Source: Pseudophaeomoniella oleicola (taxonomy: Eukaryota; Ascomycota; Eurotiomycetes; Phaeomoniellales; Phaeomoniellaceae). Taken from it: a stretch of DNA of 64,000 nt. Location: assembly GCA_003868215.1 (NCBI GenBank), contig QWDQ01000080.1, positions 27,101 through 91,100 of the forward strand. Reading direction: 5' to 3'. The translations under genes and the position numbers were made by a program. Below are positions 45,599-57,918 of this stretch, piece after piece (position 1 is the first letter of the stretch; every line of letters starts with the position of its first letter). The notes beneath the pieces are model-generated. The model did not search any database and was not told the origin of the DNA. It saw nothing but the letters and a program-made list of their open reading frames with translations.

Positions 45599-47949
45599 AT
45601 GGCGGCAAAAAACAAGACAACCATGATTCCATGGCTCTATGATCTTAATCTATGGGTTCTATCTGTCCTGATAGATCTTTTCTTCCGAGAGGTACATCCA
45701 AGAGGAGCTTGGAGGATACCGAAGCAAGATCCCATCATCCTCGTTGCTGCGCCGCACGCAAATCAGGTAAGGACCGCACTGGAAACTCCCAAAGAAAATG
45801 GTTAACAATAGTTCAATAGTTCGTTGATTCCCTCATTCTGATGCGCCTTCTCAAGAACGAAGCGAAAAGGAGGATCTCATGGTTAATAGCTGAAAAATCT
45901 ACAAAGCGAGGATTTATCGGAACAGCTGCACTAGCAGCAGGAGCTCTACCCGTGAAACGAGCGCTTGACAGTCAGAAGTCGGGGCAGGGCAAGATCTTGC
46001 TTCCTGATCCTATCAATGATCCTACTTTGTTAAGGGGCATCGACACAAATTTCAAAAGCCCAGACTATCAGATTGGCGGGTTGATAGTGTTACCCCGAAA
46101 GAAAAAGCAGACACCCAGTACTGAAATAGCCGAAATCATCAGCGAAACGGAGTTGCGGCTGAAGAAGCCTTTCAAGACCCCGGAGGCGTTGCAATCCCTG
46201 ACGGGACGGGATGACATCGACCAGGACGGCAAATTTACCAACGAGATCAACGGGGTGTCGGACTATGAGGGAACAACTTTCAAGGTCGCCCCTCATGTTG
46301 ACCAAGGGCAAGTCTATGAGGCTGTTTTCAACCTTCTTAACCAAGGGGGATGCATCGGAATCTTTCCGGAAGGTGGTAGCCATGATAGACCTGACCTTCT
46401 TCCTCTAAAGGCGGGGGTCGCTATAATGGCTTTGGGTGCACTTGCTGCAAACCCCAAGTGTGGTCTAAAGATCATTCCCTGCGGTATGAATTACTTCCAT
46501 CCTCATAAATTTCGGTCAAGAGCTGTCATCGAATTTGGCCCCGCGATTGAAGTCCACCCTGAACTCGTCGATGCATATAAACGCGGAGATCGACGGAACG
46601 CTGTGGGATCCCTCCTCGAAACCGTTTACCAGGCTTTGGTCTCCGTCACACAATCAAGTCCTGACTACGATACATTGATGGTCATTCAAGCTGCAAGACG
46701 GTTGTACAACCCCACAGGCAAGAAGTTGCCTCTGCCGCTTGTTGTTGAACTCAATCGGCGGTTAGTCAAAGGCTACACCAAGTACAAAGACGACCCGCGC
46801 GTAATCAAGTTGAAGCAATCTGTCAACGACTACAACGGACAGTTGAGAAGCCTCGGTATCCCGGATCACCAAGTCGCCGGATGGGGAGATAACGTGCGCC
46901 ATCCAAAATGGGAAGTCCTCTTCACGCTGATTTACCGACTGGCTAAACTTGTGGTCCTGACAATAGGCACCCTTCCTGGACTCGCTCTCTTCTGGCCCGT
47001 ATTTGTTGTCACAAAGGTCTACTCGAGAAAGAAGTCAGCTGAGGCTCTTGCTGCTTCCGCTGTGAAACTAGCAGGCAGGGATGTCATGGCAACCTGGAAG
47101 CTATTGATTGCAATGGCTTTCGCTCCTGCTCTGTACGCGTACTACACAGTAATCATAACTACCTGGACATGGTACAATCGTATCAACGGCCACTATACCC
47201 AGAGGTTTCCAACTTGGATGCTTGCAAGGACATACATACCGGATTGGGTTCCGTTATGGGTTGTCGCAGTTGGCATTTTGATCGTGTGCATTGCAGTTAC
47301 TTTTGCTGCTCTTCGTATAGGAGAAGTTGGCATGGACATACTCAAATCGTTGCGTGTGCTCCTGGTTGCTCTCAGCCCTAGAGGCTCGAATCAGCTAATG
47401 AGGCTTCGTCAACGGCGCGAAGAACTCGCTAAAGAGGTGACTGATGTTATCAACGATTTCGGTCCAGAATTGTATCCAGACTTTGATGCTGAACGCATTG
47501 TTGCCGATCCTTTCAGAGAAGGTGCCTACCAATCTCGGTTGCGTCGATCAGATAGCAATGCATCTGAAGGCTCTGAACCCAGAACTCCCCTTGAATTTAG
47601 CATGGCAAGCCCACCTCAATCACCTGCTCCAGAGGACCATGGTTTCCTCCCTCGCAGGGACTCGTGGTCGAATATTGGAAAATTCGGTTTCTTCAGTACA
47701 AGACCATCTAGTCGGAGCCGAAGTCGGAGTCGAAGCAACTCTGCCGGTGGCTTGGCCAGCTCAGCAGGCTTCCCCATCAAGGCGTTTAGTACGATCGATA
47801 GCAAAGAGAACTCTGAGGAGGTGACGAAACGGATCCGCGGGGCAATGCAAGAACGTGGAAAGCAGAGGCAAAGCCTGTCCGGCCAATGGGACGTTGTTAG
47901 CGATGAAGGGAGTACGCAGGGGGAGGAGGAAAATAAAAAGGAGCGTTGA
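45599..47949 (+). CDS. Glycerol-3-phosphate O-acyltransferase (Sct1/Gpt2 type)
   Basis: Exon 1 (45599-45766, 56 codons) joins exon 2 (45820-47949) across a 53-base intron, giving 765 residues. The PlsC acyltransferase blocks are intact. The splice rebuilds the catalytic motif: H53 at the end of exon 1 (APHANQ) and D59 at the start of exon 2 (FVDSLIL). FPEGGSHDRPDLLPLKAG begins near residue 238, and IIPCGMNYFHPHKFRSRA follows. At least three hydrophobic segments lie between about 425 and 560 (LVVLTIGTLPGLALFWPVFV, LLIAMAFAPALYAYYTV, WVPLWVVAVGILIVCIAVTF), followed by a Ser/Arg-rich tail with many likely phosphorylation sites. This is the ER-membrane enzyme that makes lysophosphatidic acid from glycerol 3-phosphate, the first step of phospholipid and triacylglycerol synthesis. 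Yeast has two such genes, and sequence alone does not say which is the closer one. Confidence 0.96.
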
Positions 47950-48341
47950 GCCTGTTTTCTTTACAGCTCGTTCTTCCAATAATTATAATCGAGGGCAAGC
48001 TCTTGGAACGATCTCCTTCACAATGACCGTGGAATCTACTATTTTGACTGTGGAAGCGAGGCATTTCTGGAAAGTGTCTACAACAAGACGAGCAGCCATT
48101 GCTGTTGATCTGGTTTCGACGTCAGGGGTTTCAGTCGTACACATACGTATTGATATCTACCATGGAGACTCTAGTCTCTGAAGAAAGACTTGCAAATTCG
48201 AATCCTCCGAGACCTCCTTTCGATCTGATTTATGCATCCTTTCTTCAGCGTGCGTTTCACATGCGTGACACGCTCCCTTCCGAGTGAAGCAACTCCCATT
48301 TGACCAATCAATCCCATGACACACATGCCATTACCAGTCCT
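47950..48341. other. Convergent intergenic region
   Basis: The 3' ends of the acyltransferase and hydrolase genes face each other here. No coding signal is seen. Confidence 0.4.
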
Positions 48342-49339
48342 TCAATGTGCTCTCAGGAACTCGAATACTTTCGCCACAAACCCTTCCGGGTTCTCTTCGG
48401 CGATATAGTGACCCGCGTCGTCGACCAGTTCCACACGCCAATCGTCGTACGTTTCCTGCAACATGACCTCTCCGTCGTCCCTGTGGATGCTTTGCGCGCC
48501 GTTCAGTCCGAGGGCTGAGACTCGGCATCGGCAGCGCCCACCACCCCCCCTACCACGGTCCTCCTGCGGCAGAAGGGATCGTCTGTTCTCGTCGCTGTCG
48601 ACGGCGAACGCGGCGTATAACGACATGGCGGCTCTCATGCGTCCCGGCAGCGTGTACATGGACGTGTAGTGATCGAGATCGGCGTCCGAGATGCCCGGCA
48701 CGGCGTTGTGCGCGAGTTTGTTGAAGAAGTGTTGCAGGTAGATGCGTTCGTGGCCGGACACGAGCTGCGAGGCGAGGTCGAGGTGGGTGTGGAATTGGAA
48801 GTGGAATTGGGCGGGAGAACCCAAGTCGCGTTCATGGACGCTCGTGCCGGGGAGGGGGGCATTCGCCCCAAATCACGGCTTTGACGTCGTGAGGGAATAG
48901 GCATGTATACGCAGTGCGCGATCATGCCGCCGAGGTCGTGGCCGAGCACGTATATGGGCTTCGTGATGGATAGATGATGCCTGATCAGCTCGTGCAGGTC
49001 GGTCGCCAGCGTCGTCTTGCGATAGTCGTTCGATGATGGTGGAGAAGGAGGTGGAGGAGACCGGCCTGCTCCGCGGTAGTCGGGCACGATGAGTCGATAC
49101 CCGGCCGCGGCGAGAGGCTGGAGCACATGTCGGAACTGGTACGATGTTTGCGGGAAGCCGTGGATGAGCAGCAGTGTTGGCAGATCTTTTCGGTCCTCCA
49201 CTGTCAGACAGGTTTGGTCAGGGTTGAACACCACGTCCATGTAGTATAACCGGACATTAGCTTGACCTCCTCCTCCTCCCCCTCCAGAGTCTGCATCATC
49301 TGATCCTTTTAAGTCCGCGAATCTCTCAATAGTGTCCAT
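48342..49339 (-). pseudogene. Frame-disrupted epoxide-hydrolase-like alpha/beta hydrolase
   Basis: From ATG 49339 the frame reads an alpha/beta hydrolase: LLIHGFPQTSYQFRHVL, LIVPDYRGAGRS, then GHDLGGMIAH with the nucleophile Asp. Soon after, the match moves to a second frame (FPHDVKAVIWGECP) and then to a third (GSPAQFHFQFHTHLDLASQL), which stays open to the stop at 48342. It includes GHERIYLQHFF, DLDHYTSMYTLPGRMRA and the catalytic His in DDAGHYIAEENP. The two shifts lie near 48913 and near 48862, the second in a run of C. Each behaves as one extra base. An intron is unlikely because the intervening frame itself encodes the expected family residues. Either a recent pseudogene or sequence error in a GC-rich region. 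The family includes epoxide hydrolases and haloacid dehalogenases, acting on small xenobiotics or metabolites. Confidence 0.78.
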
Positions 49340-49670
49340 GGTGATGGCAACAAGCACAACAACAGCATCTTACCTAATGAGTCCCGGCCCCGTCCTGTCC
49401 TGTCCTGTCGAAGAAGCTGGAAACGACGATGATTTTTTCTTTACTTTTTCCCCTTCCTTTCCCTATCTGCTAAAGCAGGAGGAGGAGGACAACAATGTGT
49501 AATTAGTACTTTTGTTGTTGTTTGAGTAATACCTAATAGTCGATCACGTCCGACAAAGAAAGCCAAATATTATTACCTAACCTACATTAAGATACATATT
49601 TACTGTATCCCCTCTAGAGATAGGGCCCTGCCTACAGCATTCTCCTTTTCCGAGACTTGAAAAACATGCC

Positions 49671-49703
<33 letters not shown>

Positions 49704-50157
49704 TGCCCATCTATATAACGTAATAATTTTAACCCTAGGTCGCTGATGATGTAATCGAGGAAAGGAGGGGGGTTTATGCTTACTTCAGCGAGACGCCGAC
49801 GATGACGTTTTGATAGATGTATTTCTAATAATCAACTTCTTTTTTTTTATTTACATATAATTAGGTAACTTATGTAAAATACCTAGGTGTGTGTATTCAA
49901 AAGAAGATTTATAGACTATCACGTATACCAGTGGGATACTATCTTCCGTGGGTGATGGTCGGTAGGCGGTAAAAGTCCTGCGGTCTACGGAGGATCCTCC
50001 AATGGAGGAGGATTGCAAGGAAGGGAAGCGGTACATTTACAGGGAAATTGTAATTCATCAGGAAATGTACAATAGCAATGGATTTATTTAATTTGTGATA
50101 CCTCTTGCCTAGTCTACCTTGGAAATGATCTATCCTGCTGTTAGGTCGACCATATTT
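49340..50157. other. Intergenic region with dinucleotide repeats
   Basis: Contains an (AT)n-(AC)n microsatellite at 49671-49703 and AT-rich non-coding DNA. No coding sequence is seen. Confidence 0.5.
49671..49703 (+). repeat. (AT)n followed by (AC)n microsatellite
   Basis: About eleven AT units run directly into about five AC units in non-coding DNA. Confidence 0.85.
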
Positions 50158-51290
50158 CTAGGGATACGCCAATTCGGGTCGCTTCCCATCCAAATCCGCA
50201 TAGAAGTTCCACTTGAAGGCTTTGCTAAGATCATTGATCCTGAATTTCTTGTCCACCGCATTGAGCTTCTTGAGGTCTTCGGGCTCCAGCTTGAAGTCAG
50301 CGGCGAGGTTCTCCGCGATGCGTGCCGGTGTCTTGCTCTTGGGGATGACCGATCTACCAAGATTGATGGCCCATGCCAGAGTGACTTGAGCTCCACTCTT
50401 GTTATACTTCTTGCCCACCTCGACAATTTCGGGGTCCTCAATCAATTTGCCAATGCCCTTTACTCCGTGATAGAACGGATTTGCATTTCCAAAGGGGCTG
50501 TAGTGTGTGAGGTGAATATTGTGTTTTTTGTGAAAGTCGGCGAATGAGAATTGGGCTAGATAGGGGTGGGATTCCAACTGATGGGCAGCAGGAACGATAT
50601 TTGCTTCGGCAAGAACGCGTTCGAGCTCGGCTTTGGAGAAGTTGGATACTCCGATTGCGCGGACTTTGCCAGCAGCCACGAGGCGTTCCATCGCTTTATA
50701 GGTGTCGACGTAGTCGTAATCGGCTACCTTGATTGTCCCATCGGTATCCATGGGCGTCTTCTCTTCAGACCGGGCAAAGGCGCATGGCCAATGCATCAGA
50801 TAGAGATCGATGTACTCTGTTTGGAGATCTTTCAAGGACGCGTCACAGGCCTTTTCGACATCGTCGGGATGATGAGCGGTGTTCCAGAGCTTGGTTGTAA
50901 TGAAAATTTCTTCTCTGGGAACGCCGCTCTTCTTGATAGCGTTTGCAATAGCTGGTTCTGTACCGTAGCTATAAAGATATTAGCCATCGGACGCAAAGAT
51001 TTCGCCAATTGAATAGCTTACGCTCTCGCAGTATCGATATGGCGGTAGCCAACCTTCAGAGCTTCCAACACGGCTCCTTCTTGAGCATCCACGTCTTGGA
51101 ATGTACCGATACCTACAGCGGGGACCTTTGCCCCAGTATTCAAGGTGAATGTAGTGCCTTTATAAGAAGACATTTTCCTGACTCGAGGAAATAGGTGCCT
51201 TGGTACTTGTGTTAGTAATGCCGCTGAAGAAACTATGATCAGTGAAGATAGAACTGTCCGGTTGCGATAGAAGGGGGTGACAGCCTTCAT
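50158..51290 (-). CDS. Aldo-keto reductase
   Basis: Exon 1 ends at 51022 and exon 2 runs 50968-50158. From the conserved methionine at 51173 the product is 320 residues. An in-frame ATG at 51290 would add a 39-residue leader with a hydrophobic stretch and several arginines. The AKR tetrad is intact, numbered from 51173: Asp47 in RHIDTARA, Tyr52 just after the splice in YGTEPA, Lys77 in TTKLWN and His110 in LMHWP. Further blocks are GVSNFSKAELE, PAAHQLESHPYLAQ, HYSPFGNANP and GRSVIPKSKTPARI. It reduces aldehydes or ketones with NADPH and acts in xylose, glycerol or detoxification metabolism; the substrate is not readable from sequence. Intron: GTAAGC...TTATAG. The start is the only doubtful point. 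Confidence 0.94.
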
Positions 51291-52579
51291 TTTATGTGTC
51301 GTGAACAAAGGATCAAGAAAGATGCAAGGTCGGATTTAAGGTCAACTCCAAGGGCAACTCCAGCGTCAACGCGGATGAGACGCGGAATGGTTGATAACGT
51401 TAGTAGAACTTGACCATGACATTCTACCAGCACAGAGCAGATACTAAGGAATTTGCAGTCGATGCAACCTTCAAAGAGGACCCATCTCACGCCAACGAAA
51501 GAATTACGTAGTGGAGAGGATTGTCATGCAGTTATGCGTAACCTCAGACTTAGTAAGGGCTCCATCCCTGGACGCTAACACTATGGATGATTGTATGACC
51601 GTGCTCGCTGTAATAGACCACTGAAGCCATACTAATGACTACCTACCTTGGGTACGCTAACACTATGGATGATAGTAATTACCGTAGGAGACCACTGAGG
51701 CCACTGAGGCCATACTAACTACGCCAAGCACCTCGGCCCTCATACTATGAGCTTTGTCAACCTAACGTTCGACGCAAGTATATAACGTTATATCGTTATA
51801 TGATGAGCTTTGTCCCGGTTCAGCACAAGTATACCGTTACTGTAGACCGTTATATGATTATTCGAAGTAAAGTTTGCGATCAAAATGATCACAATATCTG
51901 TGCCAGATGCCCCTCGCGCTCCTCAGTAACAGCTCAACAGTTGGTGCATCAAGAGTAATTCCATATCTTAGATCATTAATTACTATGTAGTAGAAAGGAA
52001 AGGTGAGGGGCCTCGGGGTATCCTCTTATCAACCTGCAGATAAAAGAGCTCCCCCGCAAAGGAATGATTTGGACCTTGATTCGTCCAGACTAATAAATCC
52101 AATCAGCTTTATTACTTATCTGCGTACTGTGCCGGCGCCAACAGCACCGAAGCTACCTACTACCATAGGATCTACCTACCTACCTAGGTAAGTAACTACA
52201 GTAGATAGCCAGGTAGCCAGGTAGCTAGGTAGCTATCACGTCGCCAAGCTCGGAGTACAGACAGGTACAATATATTCCTAGCCTGTGATCTCGGATCAAT
52301 ATCTTTACGGGGAATGCTTCTTCCAGTTGCTCCTCTCTAGACTGCCAAGTTGCGCGAAGAGCCACCATAGACTCTGTTCTCGACTTGCTAGCTCAAATGA
52401 CACTGAGCATCAAGATGAGATCTAATCCTAGTTCCTGCCGATCATGAAGTGCCTGATCTGGCCGGTCGGTGAAGCTGAACAATGATGGAAAGTTTATAAG
52501 TCAAAAGGATCAGCCACCATGCCTCGAACTATCGTAGGTGTTCTGCCCAAGCTTCTTATTGTATGTTACGGGCGCAATT
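51291..52579. other. Divergent intergenic region with repeated blocks
   Basis: Contains direct repeats at 51572-51880 and a cluster of TACCTAGGTA/TAGCTAGG-type elements at 52165-52235. An imperfect TACTATGTAGTA palindrome lies at 51981-51992. No gene is supported. Confidence 0.5.
51572..51880 (+). repeat. Two sets of imperfect direct repeats
   Basis: ACGCTAACACTATGGATGAT occurs at 51572 and again at 51654, 82 bases apart. Similar following text (AGACCACTGA, GCCATACTAA) accompanies both. A second set has TATGAGCTTTGTC and TGATGAGCTTTGTC about 54 bases apart, with CAAGTATA and TAACGTTATA blocks. It looks like old tandem duplication in non-coding DNA. Confidence 0.65.
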
Positions 52580-54604
52580 ATGTTTGCGATTGTGCTCCTC
52601 GCTGCAACAGCAGCATTTACACAAACGACCGCAGGCTCCTATGTTTCGTCACTTTCCCACAATGCACAGCAACTTCTCACGGAGTCTATGGACTGGATGG
52701 ACATTTATTACGATTCTTCAGCAGGCTATCTATATGATGTGAGCGGTCAGACAGCACTACATCACCACACACGAAGCTCTGCTTGGTATGCTGTCGGACT
52801 GTTGGCGCGGAACAGCCCGGGCGACCGTTTGCAGGCCGATAAAATCATTCAGAACATCATCGCAGGACAGTACAAGGACCCTGCAGAACAATGGTGATAG
52901 TAACATACCGAAATCGCCTACATTATAGCTGACAATGAACAAGGTACGCTGAATATCAAAAGGAGCCGGAGGAACCTTATGTCGGTTCTCCCGCCTATCC
53001 GGCGCAGATTTATGATACATGGGATGCCAACTGGCGAGGTTTCATTGGAACTACATTCATTGTAGCTTTGGAAGAATTCGGGCATTTACTCACCAACGAG
53101 ACAACTGACCTGATGCTGGAATCACTTAGTAACGCAACAATCGGTGACTCATATCGTATAGGTGGAGTGGATGGTGATAATTTGTATCCAGCGTACAGCA
53201 ATCCTGTGAGTTCTATCTTCATCCATGGGCCCAGAACTCTCAATACGGACTAAACCCAGTGTTATCGTTCTGGGAGTATATGGCTTCCAACAGTAGTCGC
53301 AACAACGTGATGGAATCCTACAGCTGACCATATATTAGTCCCTCATGCGTGCCTTCGTATCCGGTTGGACAGGTCGTCGCCTCAACGATGCGAACATGAC
53401 AGCTGCTGGCGAAGCCTACGCACAATCAATTATCGACCTCTTCAATAGAGCCAATACCCTTTCCGAGTTCAACAGTGGCACCTATACTGGGGTCTCTCTA
53501 TTTGCCCTGACTCTATGGTCCAAGTACCTACCAGAAAACTCCTTAATGGCCAGATACGGCCCGATAATCTCTGCTTATACATGGGAAGCCGTTGGTGAGT
53601 TATGGCATCCACAGCTCAAAAATATGGCTGGACCGTGGGATCGTTCTTATGGATATGACATGAACCGTTACGTCAGCCTCATGGCTCTACACTTTTGGAT
53701 CTTGATTGGCAAAGACAATTCCTCCCTCATTTCGCACCCGCAAGTGATGTCTCACAGCGCCGATTTCGCCTATGCCCCTCTCTTTGCTATCCTAGGTAGT
53801 TTCGCAAGCACACTGGTACCCACCAACGTAACCGCCAAACTCTCCAGTTTCTACGGTGAACACATTTTTCGATCTTCCACGTTCTCTCCACCGTTCGATT
53901 ACTCGCCTCGGAACATCACCTCTTGGCTGGCTTCAAACATTAGCATTGGAGCCGAAAGCTACAACGAGACAGTCGTAGGTGGTCCAGCGGAGAATCAAAA
54001 TACATTCAATCCTGCGGTTATCCAATGGGACACGGGTGTAGACATAGGGTTCATCTCGGTATGCTTATCACATCTGCATTTCTCTCCCCCGATTGCAGCC
54101 CCTTTCCCATTCTCTCATCTCCGATGACTTCTTTTCTAAGTCCATCCCTCAAAATCACTAACTCCACCGCTCATACTAGCTGTACGCAACTGAATCATCA
54201 CTCCAAACCAATGTCTCCCCTTATCATCTGTCTCTCACCTATCCATCTGGCAACAGGTCCAGCATCTTCAGCTTTGTGGTCTCAACCGTGAAATCCCATC
54301 CCACCGTCAGTCGATGGGAAGACCTTGTCGGCCTCTCAGTCAACGTCACAGGCAATGTCAACATGACATACTCGGTCTCGTTTGCAGGCCAGTATGGTGG
54401 TGCTGATGACGTTATAAAGTAAGTACTCTTTATATCTTCCTCCTCTCTAACCAGACCAATAGCACCATGGCCAAAGACCTCATCCATATAGTATCTCTCC
54501 TCTGACATATCTACAGCGACTTTGAGTTCTGGAACTTTACATATTCGGTTCCGGAGAGTTTGACAGAGCCACCTAGTCTCGCCTTAGATCTTGCTCTGAT
54601 ATAA
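52580..54604 (+). CDS. Large secreted protein of a conserved fungal family of unknown function
   Basis: Five exons (52580-52893, 52944-53205, 53339-54058, 54180-54418, 54517-54604) maintain one frame and give 540 residues. Residues 1-19 are a signal peptide (MFAIVLLAATAAFTQTTAG). Conserved-looking blocks are SSAWYAVGLLARN, YDTWDANWRGFIGTTF, GGVDGDNLYPAYSNP, RAFVSGWTGRRLNDANM, GTYTGVSLFALTLWSKYLP, NMAGPWDRSYGYDMNRYVS and DFEFWNFTYS. It is rich in Trp, Tyr and N-glycosylation sites, which suits an extracellular carbohydrate-active fold with a helical barrel, but no catalytic motif is certain. I know the sequence type as a widespread secreted protein of filamentous fungi without assigned activity. 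A CTAAC branch site precedes exon 4. The start is the ATG that directly opens the signal peptide; an upstream ATG at 52519 is in another frame. Confidence 0.85.
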
Positions 54605-57600
54605 GGACAGGATGGACGAAAACTCGACGTAGACCTCGTTCCAATCCACACCAGGGCTGGTGTTCACGCTAATCAAACACCTATCTAGAAACAAAAACAA
54701 AAAGTCCCTGTAGTATTATTAGTCCTATTTACCCATCAACCCTCTCCTCCATCATCATCACTCTTTACCTACCCTAGGTTCACGCCTTTGCCAACTCCCT
54801 CTTTCCCAATCTCACAATCATCTTCTCTGGGACATCTCATCTCTCCCTCTCTTCCCGCATAAGTTCAATCTTCTATTTTTTGTTCGTCAACGCGTCGAAC
54901 CTCTGTTATAGGTTTGAGGTATTGTACAAAACGACCATTTGATCTGCTCTGAGCTACTCTGCTCTCATCTCCTTGTCGTCATCGTCCATGAAAATTCTCT
55001 CACATGGAGTCGTTCGTTATGCTACCGCCGCTGCTATTATATATATGCTCCTGTGTTTTTGACACCTTAAAGTACCTGAGGTAGGTATATATCCACGCAC
55101 CCATCTGACCTTTGAACGCCACGCATTAGATACTTTGCTCAATCTCGTTCAATCAATTTCGTCTACCGTGGTACATACATGCCTGTGAGAACCGGTTTCG
55201 CTATACGCCGTCGAGGTGAGTAGAGGCAAGAGGGAAAAGGTCATGAGGAAAGACTGTTTGAAATTCTGCTCAAGTGTTTTGACTTGATTACCCATCTAAC
55301 TCCGTTGAAAAGAAACACAATGAGAGAGAACCATAACAGATCTGAAGACAACGCCTTGAAAGAGTGGTATCTCAACATCCTAATAAAGTCGAACCGTAAC
55401 CCTCATGAGAGGTTGCTTGTCTCGAAACAAATGAGATCTTCCGTGAGGAATTAGTCTAAGAAGCAGGAGAAAGAAAGAAAAGCAAAGCAATCTAAAGCAA
55501 AACAAAGACATGACTGGGTATCTCAGAACACAACAGGGGCGTATCTAAAACAAAGAGAAACGAGAGATTGAACATAATCGAGACATGACTGAGGAGATGC
55601 TTCAAGACCAATGAGAACATGTCCTTATGAGTTCACTGAACTTTCATAGCCAGCTGGAGGGTTGGTTACCGTATCGTGCCGCTCCATGAGAGCTCACTCA
55701 GCGCGAACATTGTGTCCATGAGTCCTCCTTTAAGACCCTGAGAAGGCTGACGCCCGGCATGATCATTGAGGTCTTGCAGAAGATGGGGACAGATCATAAG
55801 CTACGATCCGATCTGTTCGGCAGCGAGGGCAACGCCGTCTTTGACACCTAAAGCAAACGACATGCAGTGCACTTATCATAGGCCCATTGCCACATCCGCA
55901 ACAATACCAGACTGGAGTCACAGTTGCCCGGCGCACTGGTGGTGTCGTCGGTGCTGGTGGCTGATGTGGTCGAGCAGAAGCATTGGAAATTGCGGTATGA
56001 TCACGTTCTGGTTGCTTTTCTTGGAGCCGTCTTCTCTTAAGCCCTTCTTCAGCGGATTCTGTCTCTGGCCGGACCTGATCTGCAGTGTCCAGAATTAGTT
56101 GTGATGGGCTAACAAAGCACAGATGCCCATACTGCTTGGTTGAACCTGTGAGACATGCTCAGGAATCAGATGGAGAGGCTGAGGTGAGTCAGGCTCTTGT
56201 ATTTTAGCCAGACAGCTAGAGCGACGAAGGGTTCGCTGCATGTGTTAGTGTTCAAGGCTCATAATGCTCCAGACGGATGGCTTACATTAGCCATAAGATC
56301 TGCTTTTCTATATCTCTGATATGAAAGGAAGTTTACAAGGTTGTGAATCACGTAAGTTGATTCTAGCTTCGCAAAGAGAAAAGAAGTCTTGGTGTTGACG
56401 TTCTCTTATAACACTGTTCTATGATTCCACAAACGACCGTTGACGTGGCTGAGTTGTCACGGCGAAAGAAGTGGCAGGTCCCTGCTGAAGCGCCATGCTC
56501 TCGAGCGTCCGTCGAGAAGGCGGACAGGTGTAGTATTCCCTTCCTTTCCTTCCTGCTCTCCAATCAAGAACGAAGAAGGATAGACGTTGGTCTGCATTCA
56601 ACGCATTAGATAGGAAGACATGTCCAGGAGGTAAGAGCAGTGGAAGGGCCCGTTGAGGGGTTTAGTGTGGCTATGCAATACACCTCATAGTCTCAATTCT
56701 CGAAGATTTCCACCAGCGAAATAGGTTTCTCGTAGTGAAGCTGCGAAGCTGCTCCTACATCGTTCCCCTTTCCTGCATTATACAGCAGTACATTCGTGGT
56801 CTGCCAGACCCAATGAAGGAGCGGACGGAGTCACTGACATCAAAGAGGTGTGAGAAGCGCATGCTCCGGTAAGGTTCCATAAAATAGTCGAAATTCCTTA
56901 TTGACTTTGGGAGCTCAATGTCGTGGCCAGTCGTTTCGCAGCAGGGCATTAACACGCCTACAGTTCATAACGAATGTGTGAAAGGAGCGCCATTTAAAGG
57001 TAAGATCAAATCAAACCATTAAAATCCCATCAGGCATCTGTTCTGCAAACATGGACATTTCCATATTGCCTGAATCAGGCGTCGCATATCTGTTCCTAGA
57101 TTATGAGAAAAAGGTCATTAACATGACAGGCAAGGGTATGGATGGTAAGCAGGACTAGAGTCGATGCTCAGCCCTGTTACAAGGAAAGAGTATATCGTCA
57201 TCAGCATAGAAAAGCACAATATTCAGGAAAAGGCGTGAAGTTCAATAACTTAAGCAGATCATCAATACCAAGGCACTCAAACGGCCTACAAACGCCTTGC
57301 ACTTCTGACAATGTCACTTGACAAGATGGCATTTTCCTTAGTGTGCTGACTGTATAAGCATCCACAAGGATGCCTTAAGCAAGAACGACGTACGAGATGT
57401 ATGTGCCGGCCTATCAGATACATCCGAAAGGCAATGTGGCAGGTAGCCTCAAAGCGCCTAACAGGCAGAGATCGCAGTGCACGCAAGATCCGCCAAGGTA
57501 GCCATAAGGCTACTATCAATGATCCTCCATCCAGACATGTCCAACCGCATGAGCTTGAGTCTCACTCAATGCGTGTGTCTTTGCAGCAATGACGGCAAAA

Positions 57601-57918
57601 CGTCTAAAACGACCGGTCCGGAATATCTCTCGGGATTGGAGGCAGGGATTTGTTTACTTTCGACATTAATGGCTAGCCTCGGGCCAACCCGTTCGGGCCA
57701 TATCGCGCAAGACAATAGAGCGCCATGATGCAAACACTTACGGGTGGATTTCCTTCCCATTGCATCACATCACTGCACATCACGTCGCATCGCATCACGT
57801 CGCATCGGCTCATTGTGTTTCATCAAAACTCGATCGTAACTATAACGCATGCGCCACGCTTATCATAAGGTTGTCATCCACCGCGAATTTCAGGAGGCAG
57901 CATTGCCCCGCAACAAAC
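54605..57918. other. Long gene-free region
   Basis: About 3.3 kb with only short frames on both strands and no family resemblance. At 57762-57812 a CATCACGTCGCATCG-type minisatellite precedes the PFA5 gene. The sequence is of ordinary composition. It could hold untranslated ends or a non-coding RNA, but nothing in it demonstrates one. Confidence 0.5.
57762..57812 (+). repeat. CATCAC(G)TCGCATCG minisatellite
   Basis: Short degenerate repeats of CATCAC and GTCGCATCG, about 50 bases in all, upstream of the palmitoyltransferase gene. Confidence 0.6.

Noticed and set aside
52580-54604. Assignment to GH76 (Dcw1/Dfg5 mannanase)
   Set aside because: General similarity of aromatic helical-barrel composition only; the characteristic GH76 paired acidic motif was not seen.
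55766-56098. 110-codon plus-strand frame in the long gene-free region
   Set aside because: Skewed Trp/Cys/Arg content typical of a chance frame; no splice context or recognisable motif.
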